DNA of 64,000 nt from Burkholderia sp. (GCA_031253835.1 JAIRVP010000054.1:1-64000); one strand, 5' to 3'. Counted from the first letter of the stretch, positions 1-9,041 are shown. The notes: generated by a model not told the origin, from the letters alone. Translations and numbers: made by a program.

Positions 1-320
1 TTGTCGACCAGCGCCTTCAGGATCTTCGCGACGGCCAGCGGCTCGACGCTGTCGTTCGACTCGACGAGGATCGCGCGGTCCGCGCCGATCGCCAGCGCCG
101 TGCGCAGCGTTTCCTGCGCCTGCGCCACGCCGACCGACACGGCGACCACCTCGGTCGCGACGCCGGCTTCCTTCAACCGCACGGCCTCTTCCACCGCGAT
201 CTCGTCGAACGGGTTCATCGACATCTTCACGTTCGCGATGTCGACGCCCGTCCGGTCGGATTTCACGCCGACCTTCACGTTCGTGTCGACCACGCGTTTC
301 ACTGCCACGAGCACTTTCAA
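1..320 (-). CDS. etfB: Electron transfer flavoprotein beta subunit, 3' end cut by window edge
   Basis: The minus strand reads from a TTG start at 320 off the left edge, giving about 106 residues that begin LKVLVAVKRVVD and continue with a KSDRTGVD and a MSMNPFDEIAVEEAVRLKE segment, which is the classic N-terminus of EtfB. A GGAGAC ribosome binding site lies seven bases before the TTG. EtfB with EtfA carries electrons from acyl-CoA dehydrogenases to the quinone pool. The gene follows the SDR at 359-1147 by 38 bases in the same direction, so it probably shares the hsaD transcript. Four acyl-CoA dehydrogenases in this window would need such an acceptor. The assignment is firm; whether this ETF is dedicated to steroid oxidation is inference. 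Confidence 0.88.
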   Translation of the reverse strand, partial: MKVLVAVKRVVDTNVKVGVKSDRTGVDIANVKMSMNPFDEIAVEEAVRLKEAGVATEVVAVSVGVAQAQETLRTALAIGADRAILVESNDSVEPLAVAKILKALVD

Positions 321-358
321 CTGCCTGTCTCCTGTTCCGTTGCGTGCGCCGCGCCGTA

Positions 359-1147
359 TCAGCGCGCGGTATACCCGCCGTCGATCACCAGCTCCGCGCC
401 CGTCACGTAGCGGCCGGCCGGCGACACGAGATACAGGATGCCGGCCGCGATGTCGCGCGGGCTGCCGATCTTCGCCATCGGCACGTTCGTCTGCATGTAC
501 TCGAACGCGCGATCGGGGTCCTGCCCCATCTGGCGGAACGCGTCCTCGAGCATCGGCGTGCGGATATAGCCGGGATGCACCGAGTTCGCGCGGATGTTCT
601 TCGCCGCGTACAGCATCGCGTCGACCTTCGCCATCATCCGCACCGCGGCCTTCGATGCGTGATACGCAGGCACGTCGGGGCCGCCGACGATCCCGTACAT
701 CGACGACAGGTTCACGATCGAGCCGCCGCCGGCTGCGTCGATATGCGGAATCGCCGCACGCGTGCACAGGAACACGCCGTTCACGTTCACGTCCTGCACG
801 CGCTGCCACTGCGCGAGCGTGAGCTCGTGCGTCGGCACGTTGTGCCCTTCGATGCCCGCGTTGTTCACGAGCACGTCGAGGCGCCCGAAGCGCGCGACGA
901 TCTCGCCGAACACGCGCGCCACGTCGGCCTCGTGCGTCACGTCGAGCGACCAGAACGCGGCCTGGCCGCCCTGCGCGCGGATTTCCTCGACCAGCGCTTC
1001 CGCGGGCTGCGACAGCACGTCGAGAATCGCCACGCTCGCGCCGGCCGCGGCCAGCGTGCGCGCCGTCTCGGCGCCGATGCCGCGTGCGCCGCCGGTGATC
1101 GCGGCGACCTTGCCGCGCAGGTCGAACAGTTCTTCGATGAGTTTCAT
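359..1147 (-). CDS. Classical SDR oxidoreductase, probable hydroxysteroid dehydrogenase
   Basis: A 262-residue short-chain dehydrogenase. It shows the cofactor loop TGGARGIG (residues 18-25), the NNAG motif (95-98), an active-site Ser near 149, and the Tyr162/Lys166 pair in YHASK, with a typical C-terminal VTGAELVIDGG. All catalytic residues are present, so it should be active with NAD(P)(H). It starts with a good GGAG site and sits between hsaD (63 bases upstream) and etfB. The substrate cannot be read from sequence. A 3-, 7-, 12- or 17-hydroxysteroid or a 3-hydroxyacyl-CoA intermediate would all suit the setting; an IpdF-type role is also possible. Confidence 0.75.
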   Translation of the reverse strand: MKLIEELFDLRGKVAAITGGARGIGAETARTLAAAGASVAILDVLSQPAEALVEEIRAQGGQAAFWSLDVTHEADVARVFGEIVARFGRLDVLVNNAGIEGHNVPTHELTLAQWQRVQDVNVNGVFLCTRAAIPHIDAAGGGSIVNLSSMYGIVGGPDVPAYHASKAAVRMMAKVDAMLYAAKNIRANSVHPGYIRTPMLEDAFRQMGQDPDRAFEYMQTNVPMAKIGSPRDIAAGILYLVSPAGRYVTGAELVIDGGYTAR

Positions 1148-1209
1148 GGTGTCTCCGTGGATTCATACGGGCCGCCCGCATGCGCGGCGGCCTTCAAGGG
1201 CATCCGGCG

Positions 1210-2046
1210 TTATCGCGTATTCCGCGTCGCCAGAAAATCGAGGCATTCCCGATTGAAATAATCGGCGTGTTCCACCATCACCCAGTGGCCGCACCGGTTC
1301 ATCAGCACGAAGCGCGCGTCGCGGCAGTGTTCGAGGAACTTCAGCGCACCGCCGACCGGATTGAAGCGGTCGTCCGTGCCCCAGAAACCGAGGATCGGGC
1401 AGCGCAGGTCGCCGAGCGCGCCGGTCAGGTTCGGCACGCTCATCGTCGACAGCACTTCGGTCGGCTGCTCGACGCACACCTTCATCCGCTCGACGACGAG
1501 CGCGTCGGTAACGATCGCCGGGTCGTGCACGAGCAGCGTCAGCAGCTCGCGCATCGTGTCGTCATTCATCTGGCGATTGGTGAACAGCTTGACCATTCGC
1601 TGGATCCCTTCCATCCGGAAATAGGTGTCGCGATCCTCGACGCCGCCCGGCGCCATCATGATCAGCCCGTCGACTTCGTCCGGATAGTCGAGCGCGTACT
1701 TGAGCGCGATCGCGCCGCCGAGCGAGTTGCCGAGCAGCACGGCCGGCCCGATCCCGAGCGCGGCCAGCTGCGCATGCAGCGCATCGACGAAGAAATCGAG
1801 CGTGTAGGCGACGTCGGACGGCTTCGACGACTGCCCGTAGCCCGGCAGGTCGACGACGATCGCGCGATAGCCGGCCGCCGCGAACGCGGGAACGTTGTGC
1901 TTGAAGTTGCTGAAGCCGCTGGCGCCCGGGCCGCTGCCGTGGATGAACACCACGGGCCGGCCCTCGCCTGCCTCGAAATGGTGCAGGCGCATGCCGCCCG
2001 GTACGTCGGTGAAGATGCCGGCCGGCGGCGTCGTGAGGGTCGTCAT
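1210..2046 (-). CDS. hsaD: Meta-cleavage product hydrolase HsaD (4,9-DSHA hydrolase)
   Basis: A 278-residue alpha/beta hydrolase of the C-C bond hydrolase group. It has the oxyanion loop HGSGPGASG at 36-44, nucleophile Ser108 in GNSLGG, Asp226 in GTDDRFNP and His254 in CGHW. HsaD cleaves the ring-opened product made by HsaC, giving a C5 dienoate that goes to HsaE and the HIP (C/D-ring) fragment. It is the first gene of a minus-strand unit with the SDR and etfB. The GGAG site is seven to ten bases before ATG. The rest of the hsa pathway is elsewhere in this window, which supports HsaD over other members such as BphD or TodF. Confidence 0.85.
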   Translation of the reverse strand: MTTLTTPPAGIFTDVPGGMRLHHFEAGEGRPVVFIHGSGPGASGFSNFKHNVPAFAAAGYRAIVVDLPGYGQSSKPSDVAYTLDFFVDALHAQLAALGIGPAVLLGNSLGGAIALKYALDYPDEVDGLIMMAPGGVEDRDTYFRMEGIQRMVKLFTNRQMNDDTMRELLTLLVHDPAIVTDALVVERMKVCVEQPTEVLSTMSVPNLTGALGDLRCPILGFWGTDDRFNPVGGALKFLEHCRDARFVLMNRCGHWVMVEHADYFNRECLDFLATRNTR

Positions 2047-2116
2047 CGCGGGTTGTCTCCTTCGTCGTTCGATGGCTGTCTGCCACGATGATTGCGCCGC
2101 CGGCGCCGGCCGGCAT

Positions 2117-2132
2117 CATCCTTTCAGACTAC
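2117..2132 (-). promoter_or_regulatory. Candidate regulatory motif A (TAGTC type) upstream of hsaD
   Basis: On the minus strand this reads GTAGTCTGAAAGGATG, about 85 bases before the hsaD start. It resembles three other sites in the window (3019, 16654 minus, 61173) that share a TAGTYY core, and like them it points towards the next steroid gene. It is the weakest of the four matches. The binding protein is unknown; the two LuxR-type regulators in the window are candidates. Confidence 0.3.
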
Positions 2133-2183
2133 GAAGCCGCGCGCGCTTCTTCCTATCATCGGCCCACCGAAACGGAGGCAACG

Positions 2184-2963
2184 ATGAACGGATTCGACTA
2201 CAGCGGCAAGACAGTGCTCGTGACGGGCGGCACCAAGGGCATCGGGCGGCGCATCGCCGAAGGGTTTCTCGCGGCGGGCGCACGCGTGTTCGTCTGCGGG
2301 CGCAGCGCGCCCGACACACCGCCTTCGGCCAATGGCCGCACGGCGGCCTTCGTCGCGGCCGACCTGCGCGACATCGAGCAGGTCGACGCGATGCTCGCGA
2401 CGATCCGCGCGACGGCCGGCGGCCTCGACGTGCTCGTCAACAACGCGGGCGGCTCGCCGTTCGCGCTCGCGGCCGACGCATCGCCGCGCTTCACCGAATC
2501 GATCGTGCGGCTGAACCTGATCGCACCGCTGCAGCTCGCGCAGCGCGTGAACGCGATCATGCAGCCGCAACCCGAAGGCGGCGTGATGCTGTTCATCGGG
2601 AGCATCAGCGCATCGCGGCCGTCGCCCGGCACGGCCGCGTACGGCGCCGCGAAAGCGGGTCTCGTCAACGCGGTCACGTCGCTCGCGGTCGAGTGGGCGC
2701 CGCGCGTGCGCGTGTGCGCGATCAGCCCGAGCCTCGTGCAGACGGAATCGGCCACCGAAGGCCACTACGGCGACGACACCGCGCTCGACGCGATCCGCGC
2801 GACGATTCCCGCCGGACGGCTCGCGACGCCCGACGACGTTGCATCCGCGTGCCTGTTCCTCGCGTCGCCGCACGCGTCGTACACGTCGGGCGCGAACCTG
2901 CGGCTCGACGGCGGTGGCGAGCGGCCCGCGTTCCTGTCGGCCGCGCAGGCCGACGCACGCTGA
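2184..2963 (+). CDS. SDR family oxidoreductase
   Basis: A 259-residue short-chain dehydrogenase read from the ATG at 2184, which follows a GGAGG site by five bases; an in-frame upstream ATG at 2088 has no such site and is rejected. Visible are TGGTKGIG, VLVNNAGG and YGAAKAG with an upstream Ser, and a C-terminal TSGANLRLDGG. It is divergent from hsaD (137 bases) and the first plus-strand gene ahead of the DUF1302/DUF1329 genes. It is probably a steroid or hydroxyacyl-CoA dehydrogenase of the cluster; the precise substrate is not readable. The loss of the usual Val-Asn before the final Gly-Gly is within normal SDR variation. Confidence 0.72.
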   Translation: MNGFDYSGKTVLVTGGTKGIGRRIAEGFLAAGARVFVCGRSAPDTPPSANGRTAAFVAADLRDIEQVDAMLATIRATAGGLDVLVNNAGGSPFALAADASPRFTESIVRLNLIAPLQLAQRVNAIMQPQPEGGVMLFIGSISASRPSPGTAAYGAAKAGLVNAVTSLAVEWAPRVRVCAISPSLVQTESATEGHYGDDTALDAIRATIPAGRLATPDDVASACLFLASPHASYTSGANLRLDGGGERPAFLSAAQADAR

Positions 2964-3007
2964 ACCACGCATGACGCGCGGTGCGGGGGCAATTCGTTTC
3001 CAGTCCT

Positions 3008-3041
3008 AGGGAAGTCATCTAGTTCATTTTGACGATTCCCT
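3008..3041 (+). promoter_or_regulatory. Candidate operator/promoter region with CTAGTYC motif B
   Basis: Positions 3019-3034 read CTAGTTCATTTTGACG, nearly the same as 61173-61188 (CTAGTCCGTTTCAACG), with only transition differences. It points towards the DUF1302 gene, 102 bases ahead. A six-base inverted repeat (AGGGAA at 3008, TTCCCT at 3036) encloses it, and CTAG, a rare word in this GC-rich DNA, occurs twice in 15 bases (3006 and 3019). A TACTCT hexamer starts 39 bases after the motif start, the same spacing as TAACCT at the 61173 site. Confidence 0.4.
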
Positions 3042-3120
3042 GCTACCGCGATCTCCCTACTCTGCCTCTCACGACAACACACACAGTCGACCGTCGTCGA
3101 TACCCCCAAGAGGAGACACC

Positions 3121-4686
3121 ATGCAACAACGGATTTCGCGCCGTACCGACAAGCGGGCAACCGCCACGCTGTCGACGCTGGCCGCCGCGCTGCTGACGTG
3201 CGCCGTTCCCAGCGCGCACGCCGGCAGCACGATCGAGCTTGGCGCCGACACGACGCTGGACTACACGTTCACGCTCAGTTACGGCCTCGGCATGCGCACC
3301 CGCGCACCGAGCGGCAATCTGCTGACGCCGGCGAACATCAACGGTGACGACGGCGACCGCAACTTCGCGAAGAACAAGCTGATCGAGAACCAGGTGAGCC
3401 TGCTCGGCGAAGTGAACCTGAAGCACGACGACTGGGGCGTGTTCGTCCGCGCGGACACGTTCTACGACCAGGCCTATCGCCGCCCGAACTACAACGACGC
3501 GCCGGGCACCGTGAATCACTCGGGCCAGTACAACGACTTCACGAGCGATGCGCGCTACTGGTCGGGCGGCCACACGACGCTGCTCGCCGCGTATGCGTAC
3601 AACACGTTCCACATCGGCTCGACGAGCCTGAACGTGAAGGTCGGCGACCAGGTGGTCGCATGGGGCGAAAGCCTGTTCTTCCCGAACATCGCGGGCGCGC
3701 AGGGGCCGTCCGACGCGACCAAGTCGTACATGGCCGGCGCCGAGGTGAAGGACATCCTGCTGCCGGTGCCGCAGATCTCGACGCAATGGCAGATCACGCC
3801 GAGCTTCAGCCTGCTCGGCTACTACCAGTTCTCGTACCAGCAGAACCGGCTGACCGCGCCCGGCACGTACTGGAGCTACTCCGACGTCACGGGCCCCGGC
3901 GCGCAGTACATCATCGGCCCGGGCGGGATGATCATTCCGCGCGGCCCCGACGACAAGCCGAGCGCGCGCAACCAGTGGGGTATCGGCGCGCGCGTGCGCG
4001 TGCTCGGCGACACCGAGATCGGCGTGTACCACCTGCACTACAACGACATGAACCCGAGCGTCGTCACGACGTACTTCCCGACGCTCCAGTACCAGCAGAC
4101 CTATTTCAGCAACATCAAGCTGACCGGCGCGAGCTTCTCGACGCAGGTCGGCCCCGTGAACGTCGCCGGCGAAGTGTCGTACCGCCAGGGCGCGGCCGTG
4201 CTCGTCAATACGCCGACGGGCCCGCAGTCGACCCGCGCGAACGTGCTGCAGACCAACCTGTCCGGCATCTACTCGATCGGCCCGAGCTTCCTCGCGAACT
4301 CGCAGTCGCTGATCGGCGAACTCACGTACGTGCACGCCGGCAGCATCTCGGCGCTCGACGGCTCGACCACGCTCGCGAATTCACGCAATGCGCTCGCGAT
4401 GGAGATCGCGTGGACGCTCAGCTACAAGAACGTGTTCAACGGCTGGGATCTCGACGTGCCGCTGACCTACACGCACGACCTGACCGGCACGTCGCCGCTC
4501 GCCGGCGCGCTCGGCTCGCTGACGGGCCAGGGCGACCACCGCGTGACGGCCGGCGTGACGTTCACGCGCCTGAGCAACCTGCAGCTGTCGCTCGTCTACG
4601 CCAAGTTCCTCGGTTCGCCGAATCCGGTCACGCGCCCGCTGTCGGACCGCGACTACGTGCTGGCCACGGCGACCTACCACTTCTGA
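3121..4686 (+). CDS. DUF1302 family outer-membrane protein
   Basis: A 521-residue secreted protein. Residues 1-34 form a signal peptide ending SAHA, and the mature chain is rich in Tyr, Asn, Gly and alternating beta strands, ending in the aromatic Tyr-His-Phe expected of an outer-membrane barrel. The sequence pattern (TFTLSYGLGMRTRAPSGN, RADTFYD, KVGDQVVAWGES) matches the DUF1302 family. Members recur with DUF1329 proteins in steroid, terpene and aromatic degraders and are thought to handle uptake or envelope transit of hydrophobic substrates, but I know of no settled biochemical role. It starts with an AGGAGA site and is followed after 40 bases by the DUF1329 gene. Confidence 0.82.
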   Translation: MQQRISRRTDKRATATLSTLAAALLTCAVPSAHAGSTIELGADTTLDYTFTLSYGLGMRTRAPSGNLLTPANINGDDGDRNFAKNKLIENQVSLLGEVNLKHDDWGVFVRADTFYDQAYRRPNYNDAPGTVNHSGQYNDFTSDARYWSGGHTTLLAAYAYNTFHIGSTSLNVKVGDQVVAWGESLFFPNIAGAQGPSDATKSYMAGAEVKDILLPVPQISTQWQITPSFSLLGYYQFSYQQNRLTAPGTYWSYSDVTGPGAQYIIGPGGMIIPRGPDDKPSARNQWGIGARVRVLGDTEIGVYHLHYNDMNPSVVTTYFPTLQYQQTYFSNIKLTGASFSTQVGPVNVAGEVSYRQGAAVLVNTPTGPQSTRANVLQTNLSGIYSIGPSFLANSQSLIGELTYVHAGSISALDGSTTLANSRNALAMEIAWTLSYKNVFNGWDLDVPLTYTHDLTGTSPLAGALGSLTGQGDHRVTAGVTFTRLSNLQLSLVYAKFLGSPNPVTRPLSDRDYVLATATYHF

Positions 4687-4726
4687 GCGGCCCGGCCGCT
4701 CGTCACTCAGCAACAAGAGGATTGAT

Positions 4727-6109
4727 ATGAAACGCATTCATCTCCCCCTCCTGCGCGCGTCGGTGATGGCCGCGTGCGCGGTCGCCGCGACGGCGTCGTT
4801 CCCGAAGGTCACGCCGGACGACCTGAAGGCGCTCGACGGCCCGCTGACGCCGGTCGGCGCGGTGCGCGCCGCGAGCAAGGACAACGGCGTGCCGGAGTGG
4901 ACCGGCAAGTGGCTCGGCACGCCGCCCGACGTGCAGTACAAGCGCGGCAGCCGCTACCCCGACCCGTTCGCGAGCGAGAAACCGATCGCGACGATCACCG
5001 CGGAGAACATGGCGCAGTATGCCGAGCACCTGACCGACGGCCAGAAGGCGATGTTCAAGCGCTATCCCACCACGTTCAAGATCAACGTGTACCCGAGCCA
5101 TCGCGACTTCCGCTTCTCGGATGCGCTCTACAAGGACATCCGCACGTACGCGCCCGAATCGACGATGACGAACGACGCGAACGGCCTGACGAACGCGCCG
5201 CCCACGGTGCCGTACCCGATCCCGAAGACGGCCGCCGAACTGCTGTGGAACCAGCGCTTCTCGTCGGCGATCGGCGCCGAGCAGGCGACCTACGACCAGG
5301 CGGTCGTGTACTCGGACGGCAACATCGCGTGGGGCAAGATCCGCTACGACATCTACTCGCCGCGCAACGTCGGCAAGTACGACGTGAAGAGCGACCTGAA
5401 CAACCGCACGTACTACCGCAATGCGACGGAGCTGCCGCTGTCCGACCGCGGCTCGCTGATCGTCGGTTTCCAGAACTGGGACAAGGCCGGCGCCGACAAC
5501 GCGTCGCGCACGTGGATGTACAACCCCGGCACGCGGCGCGTGCGCCAGGCGCCCGAGTACGGATACGACCAGCCGTCGGGCGCGGGCGGCTTCCGCACCG
5601 TCGACGACGACCGCCTGTACAACGGCCCCGGTGACCGCTACGACTGGAAGATCCTCGGCAAGCGCGAGATCTACGTGCCGTACGACAACTACAAGGTCAT
5701 GGACAGCGCGATCAAGTATGGCGACCTGCTGACCAAGGGCCACGAGAACCCCTCATATATCCGCTACGAGCTGCATCGCGTGTGGGTGCTGCAGGCGACG
5801 CTGAAGAACGGCTATCGCCACCAGTATGCGAAGCGCGTGCTGTACATCGACGAGGATTCGTGGCAATCGCTGCTGGCCGACAACTACGATGCGCGCGGCC
5901 AGCTGTGGCGCACCAACGTCGCGACGTCGCTGTACGCGTTCGACGCGAAGACGTTCTACCCGAGCGCGGTGTTCTACCACGACCTGATTTCCGGCGCGTA
6001 CTTCGCCGACCGCCTGACGAACGAAGGCCCGATGCCGAAGCTCGACAACAGCCCGCAGTTCAACGAGGCGTACTTCTCGCCGGACGCGATCCGCAGCTCG
6101 GGCAACTGA
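4727..6109 (+). CDS. DUF1329 family periplasmic/outer-membrane-associated protein
   Basis: A 460-residue exported protein with an N-terminal signal (basic MKR, then a hydrophobic run to about residue 24) and the DUF1329 body: EWTGKWLGTPPDV early, VPYPIPKTAAELLWN in the middle, and RTWMYNPGTRRVRQAP, a segment that recalls the LolA-like sheet of outer-membrane lipoprotein sorting factors. The family partners DUF1302 proteins in many degradative clusters. It follows the DUF1302 gene by 40 bases with its own AGAGGA site, so the two are surely co-transcribed. A role in carrying steroid or lipid between the membranes is inference from this partnership and from the RND transporter at 26482-28947. 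Confidence 0.82.
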   Translation: MKRIHLPLLRASVMAACAVAATASFPKVTPDDLKALDGPLTPVGAVRAASKDNGVPEWTGKWLGTPPDVQYKRGSRYPDPFASEKPIATITAENMAQYAEHLTDGQKAMFKRYPTTFKINVYPSHRDFRFSDALYKDIRTYAPESTMTNDANGLTNAPPTVPYPIPKTAAELLWNQRFSSAIGAEQATYDQAVVYSDGNIAWGKIRYDIYSPRNVGKYDVKSDLNNRTYYRNATELPLSDRGSLIVGFQNWDKAGADNASRTWMYNPGTRRVRQAPEYGYDQPSGAGGFRTVDDDRLYNGPGDRYDWKILGKREIYVPYDNYKVMDSAIKYGDLLTKGHENPSYIRYELHRVWVLQATLKNGYRHQYAKRVLYIDEDSWQSLLADNYDARGQLWRTNVATSLYAFDAKTFYPSAVFYHDLISGAYFADRLTNEGPMPKLDNSPQFNEAYFSPDAIRSSGN

Positions 6110-6141
6110 CGCATCGACTGACGCGGCATGCCCGTGCCCCC

Positions 6142-6193
6142 GCGCCGGAGCCCGTGCTCCGGCGCACGACGCCGCCCGCGACGGCGGCCTTTT
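6142..6193 (+). terminator. Two adjacent GC-rich hairpins, terminator or attenuator
   Basis: Between the DUF1329 stop and hsaE are two stems: GCGCCGGAGC at 6142-6151 pairs with 6156-6165 over a 4-base loop, and GCCGCC at 6171-6176 pairs with 6183-6188, followed by CTTTT. The second looks like a weak intrinsic terminator. It could lower expression of hsaE-hsaG-hsaF relative to the envelope genes or protect the upstream message. Confidence 0.5.
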
Positions 6194-6211
6194 CCATTCG
6201 AGGGCCCTTTC

Positions 6212-6994
6212 ATGTCTTCCCGCCTGCATACGACGCTCGGCGACGAACTGTACGCCGCGTGGCACGCACGCGCGCCGGTCGCGCCGCTGTCGAACCGTCC
6301 GCGCCGGCTGTCGCTCGACGACGCCTACCGCATCCAGCAACGCTTCATCGAGCGTCGCGTCGACCAGGGCGAAGCGGTCGTCGGCAAGAAGATCGGCGTG
6401 ACGAGCCAGGCCGTGCAGGACATGCTGAACGTGCGCCAGCCCGATTTCGGCATCCTGCTGTCCGGCATGCACTACGCGGCCGGCGAGGCGATCGCCGCCG
6501 ACTCGCTGATCGCGCCGCGTGCCGAGGGCGAGATCGCGTTCATCCTCGCGCACGACCTGCGCGGCCCCGGCATCGACCGCACCGACGTGATCGCCGCGAC
6601 GGCCGCCGTCGCCCCCTGCTTCGAGATCGTCGATTCGCGCATCCGCGACTGGGCGATCCGCATCGAGGACACCGTCGCCGACAACGCGTCGTGCGGCGTG
6701 TACGTGCTCGGCGATGCGCGCGTCGACCCGCGCACGCTCGACCTCGCCGCGTGCGAGATGACGATCGACAAGAACGGCGAGCCCGTCGCGCAGGGGCGCG
6801 GCGACGCGGCGCTCGGCCACCCCGCCGACGCAGTCGCGTGGCTCGCGAACACGCTCGCCGCGTACGACGTGCCGCTGCTGGCCGGCGAGATCGTGCTGTC
6901 CGGCTCGCTCGCGAAACTGATTCCGGTCACGGCCGGCGACACGCTGTCGATGCACATCTCCGGCATCGGCAGTTGCGACGTCCGCTTTATCTAA
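6212..6994 (+). CDS. hsaE: 2-hydroxypentadienoate-type hydratase HsaE
   Basis: A 260-residue member of the MhpD/4-oxalocrotonate decarboxylase fold family. It has VVGKKIGVTSQAVQ near residue 55, acidic metal-binding segment RAEGEIAFIL, CFEIVDSRI and the C-terminal SGSLAKLIPVTAGD. In steroid breakdown HsaE adds water to 2-hydroxyhexa-2,4-dienoate, the small fragment released by HsaD. It stands directly before hsaG and hsaF, the order of a meta-pathway tail. The ATG at 6212 is chosen because it gives family length; the upstream in-frame ATG at 6128 would add a basic, hairpin-encoded tail. The site before 6212 (CGAGGG) is modest. The substrate is assigned by context. Confidence 0.82.
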   Translation: MSSRLHTTLGDELYAAWHARAPVAPLSNRPRRLSLDDAYRIQQRFIERRVDQGEAVVGKKIGVTSQAVQDMLNVRQPDFGILLSGMHYAAGEAIAADSLIAPRAEGEIAFILAHDLRGPGIDRTDVIAATAAVAPCFEIVDSRIRDWAIRIEDTVADNASCGVYVLGDARVDPRTLDLAACEMTIDKNGEPVAQGRGDAALGHPADAVAWLANTLAAYDVPLLAGEIVLSGSLAKLIPVTAGDTLSMHISGIGSCDVRFI

Positions 6995-7007
6995 AGGAAG
7001 AATCCTG

Positions 7008-7907
7008 ATGAAGAAAATCAAATGCGCACTGATCGGGCCCGGCAACATCGGCACCGACCTGTTGTACAAGCTGCGCCGCTCGACGGTGCTCGAACCCGTG
7101 TGGATGGTCGGCGTCGATCCGGCGTCCGACGGCCTCGCCCGCGCGCGCGAGTTCGGCCTGAAGACCACCGACCAGGGCGTCGACGGGCTGCTGCCGCACG
7201 TGGCCGCCGACGACATCCGCATCGCGTTCGACGCGACGTCGGCGTACGTGCACCGCGACAACTCCGACAAGCTCACCGCGCTCGGCGTAAAGATGATCGA
7301 CCTGACGCCGGCCGCGATCGGGCCGTACTGCGTGCCGCCGGTGAACCTCGATGCGCATCTGGACAGCGCGCAGACGAACGTGAACATGGTGACCTGCGGC
7401 GGCCAGGCGACGATCCCGATGGTGTACGCGGTATCGCTCGTGCAGCCCGTCGCGTACGGCGAGATCGTCGCGACGGTATCGTCGCGCTCGGTCGGCCCCG
7501 GCACGCGCAAGAACATCGACGAATTCACGCGCACGACGTCCGGCGCGATCGAACAGGTCGGCGGCGCCCGCAAGGGCAAGGCGATCATCGTGATCAACCC
7601 GGCCGAGCCGCCGCTGATCATGCGCGACACGATCCACTGCCTGACCGACGGGCCGCCCGACGTCGACGCGATCACCGCGTCCGTGCACGCGATGGTCAAG
7701 GAAGTGCAGCGCTACGTGCCCGGCTATACGCTGAAGAACGGCCCGGTGTTCGACGGCAATCGCGTGTCGGTGTTCATGGAAGTCGAGGGGCTCGGCGACT
7801 ACCTGCCGAAGTACGCGGGCAACCTCGACATCATGACCGCCGCCGCGGCCGCCACGGCCGAGCGTTTCGCCGAACAGATGCTGGCCGCGACGGCCGCCAC
7901 CGCTTGA
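7008..7907 (+). CDS. hsaG: Acylating acetaldehyde/propionaldehyde dehydrogenase HsaG
   Basis: A 299-residue CoA-acylating aldehyde dehydrogenase. The Rossmann loop GPGNIG is at 10-15, the catalytic Cys130 lies in MVTCGGQATIP, and the family segments RKNIDEFTRTTS and AEPPLIMRDTIHC are present. It works as a complex with the aldolase next door, channelling aldehyde to acyl-CoA (propanal to propionyl-CoA in the steroid pathway). A GGAAGAA site precedes ATG; the gap to hsaE is 13 bases and to hsaF 16 bases. Aromatic meta-pathways carry near-identical enzymes, so the steroid role rests on the neighbours. Confidence 0.88.
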   Translation: MKKIKCALIGPGNIGTDLLYKLRRSTVLEPVWMVGVDPASDGLARAREFGLKTTDQGVDGLLPHVAADDIRIAFDATSAYVHRDNSDKLTALGVKMIDLTPAAIGPYCVPPVNLDAHLDSAQTNVNMVTCGGQATIPMVYAVSLVQPVAYGEIVATVSSRSVGPGTRKNIDEFTRTTSGAIEQVGGARKGKAIIVINPAEPPLIMRDTIHCLTDGPPDVDAITASVHAMVKEVQRYVPGYTLKNGPVFDGNRVSVFMEVEGLGDYLPKYAGNLDIMTAAAAATAERFAEQMLAATAATA

Positions 7908-7923
7908 GTCGAGGAGTCACACG

Positions 7924-8955
7924 ATGTCACTTGCAGGCAAGAAGATCCCCGTCCACGACATGTCGCTGCGCGACGGGATGCACCCGAAGCGCCACCAGAT
8001 CACGCTCGACCAGATGCGCGACATCGCGCGCGGGCTCGACGCGGCCGGCGTGCCGCTGATCGAGGTCACGCACGGCGACGGTCTCGGCGGCGCATCGGTC
8101 AACTACGGTTTCCCCGCGCACACCGACGAGGCGTACCTGAGCGCCGTGATTCCGGAGCTCAAGCAGGCGAAGGTATCGGCGCTGCTGCTGCCCGGCATCG
8201 GCACCGTCGAGCACCTGCGCATGGCGCACGCGCTCGGCGTCGGCACGATCCGGGTCGCGACGCACTGCACCGAGGCCGACGTATCGGAGCAGCATATCGG
8301 CCTCGCGCGCAGGCTCGGGCTCGATACGGTCGGCTTCCTGATGATGGCGCACATGTCGTCGCCGGAGCAGCTCGTCGTGCAGGCGAAGCTGATGGAGTCG
8401 TACGGCGCGAACTGCATCTACATCACCGATTCGGCCGGCCACATGCTGCCCGACGACGTGACCGCACGGATCAGTCAGGTGCGCGAAGCGCTGAAGCCGG
8501 AAACGGAACTCGGCTTCCACGGCCACCACAATCTCGCGATGGGCGTTGCGAACTCGGTCGCGGCGGTTGCGGCCGGCGCGAACCGGATCGACGCGGCCGC
8601 GGCCGGCCTCGGCGCCGGCGCGGGCAACACGCCGATGGAAGTGTTCGTCGCGGTGTGCGACCGGATGGGGATCGAGACGGGCGTCGACGTGTTCGCGATC
8701 TCGGACGTCGCCGAGGATCTCGTCGTGCCGATCATGGACGCGCCGATCCGCCTCGACCGCGATGCGCTGACGCTCGGCTATGCGGGCGTCTACTCGTCGT
8801 TCCTGCTGTTCGCGAAGCGCGCGGAGGCGAAGTACGGGATTCCGGCGCGCGACATCCTCGTCGAACTGGGCCGGCAGCGGCTCGTCGGCGGCCAGGAGGA
8901 CATGATCGAGGATGCGGCGCTGACGATGGTGCGCGCGCGGGAGGTGGCGGCGTAG
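7924..8955 (+). CDS. hsaF: 4-hydroxy-2-oxoacid aldolase HsaF
   Basis: A 343-residue DmpG/HMGL-type class II aldolase. The N-terminal metal and substrate segment HDMSLRDGMHPKRHQ (11-25) has the conserved Arg16-Asp17, and the second metal motif GFHGHHNLAMGVANS is intact. HsaF splits 4-hydroxy-2-oxohexanoate to pyruvate and propanal, the latter passed to HsaG. It is the last gene of the plus-strand unit and is followed by an intrinsic terminator. A strong GAGGAG site sits before ATG. Confidence 0.88.
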   Translation: MSLAGKKIPVHDMSLRDGMHPKRHQITLDQMRDIARGLDAAGVPLIEVTHGDGLGGASVNYGFPAHTDEAYLSAVIPELKQAKVSALLLPGIGTVEHLRMAHALGVGTIRVATHCTEADVSEQHIGLARRLGLDTVGFLMMAHMSSPEQLVVQAKLMESYGANCIYITDSAGHMLPDDVTARISQVREALKPETELGFHGHHNLAMGVANSVAAVAAGANRIDAAAAGLGAGAGNTPMEVFVAVCDRMGIETGVDVFAISDVAEDLVVPIMDAPIRLDRDALTLGYAGVYSSFLLFAKRAEAKYGIPARDILVELGRQRLVGGQEDMIEDAALTMVRAREVAA

Positions 8956-8984
8956 TCACGCGGCAGCATCACCGGTCGTACGGG

Positions 8985-9010
8985 ACGGGGCACATGCCCC
9001 GTTCTTTCTT
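8985..9010 (+). terminator. Intrinsic terminator after hsaF
   Basis: ACGGGGC at 8985-8991 pairs with GCCCCGT at 8996-9002 across a 4-base loop and is followed by the U-rich run TCTTTCTT. It ends the hsaE-hsaG-hsaF unit; the HU gene faces it from the other side. Confidence 0.7.
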
Positions 9011-9041
9011 GCGGGAGACGGTGGCTGCGTCCGGCAGCCGC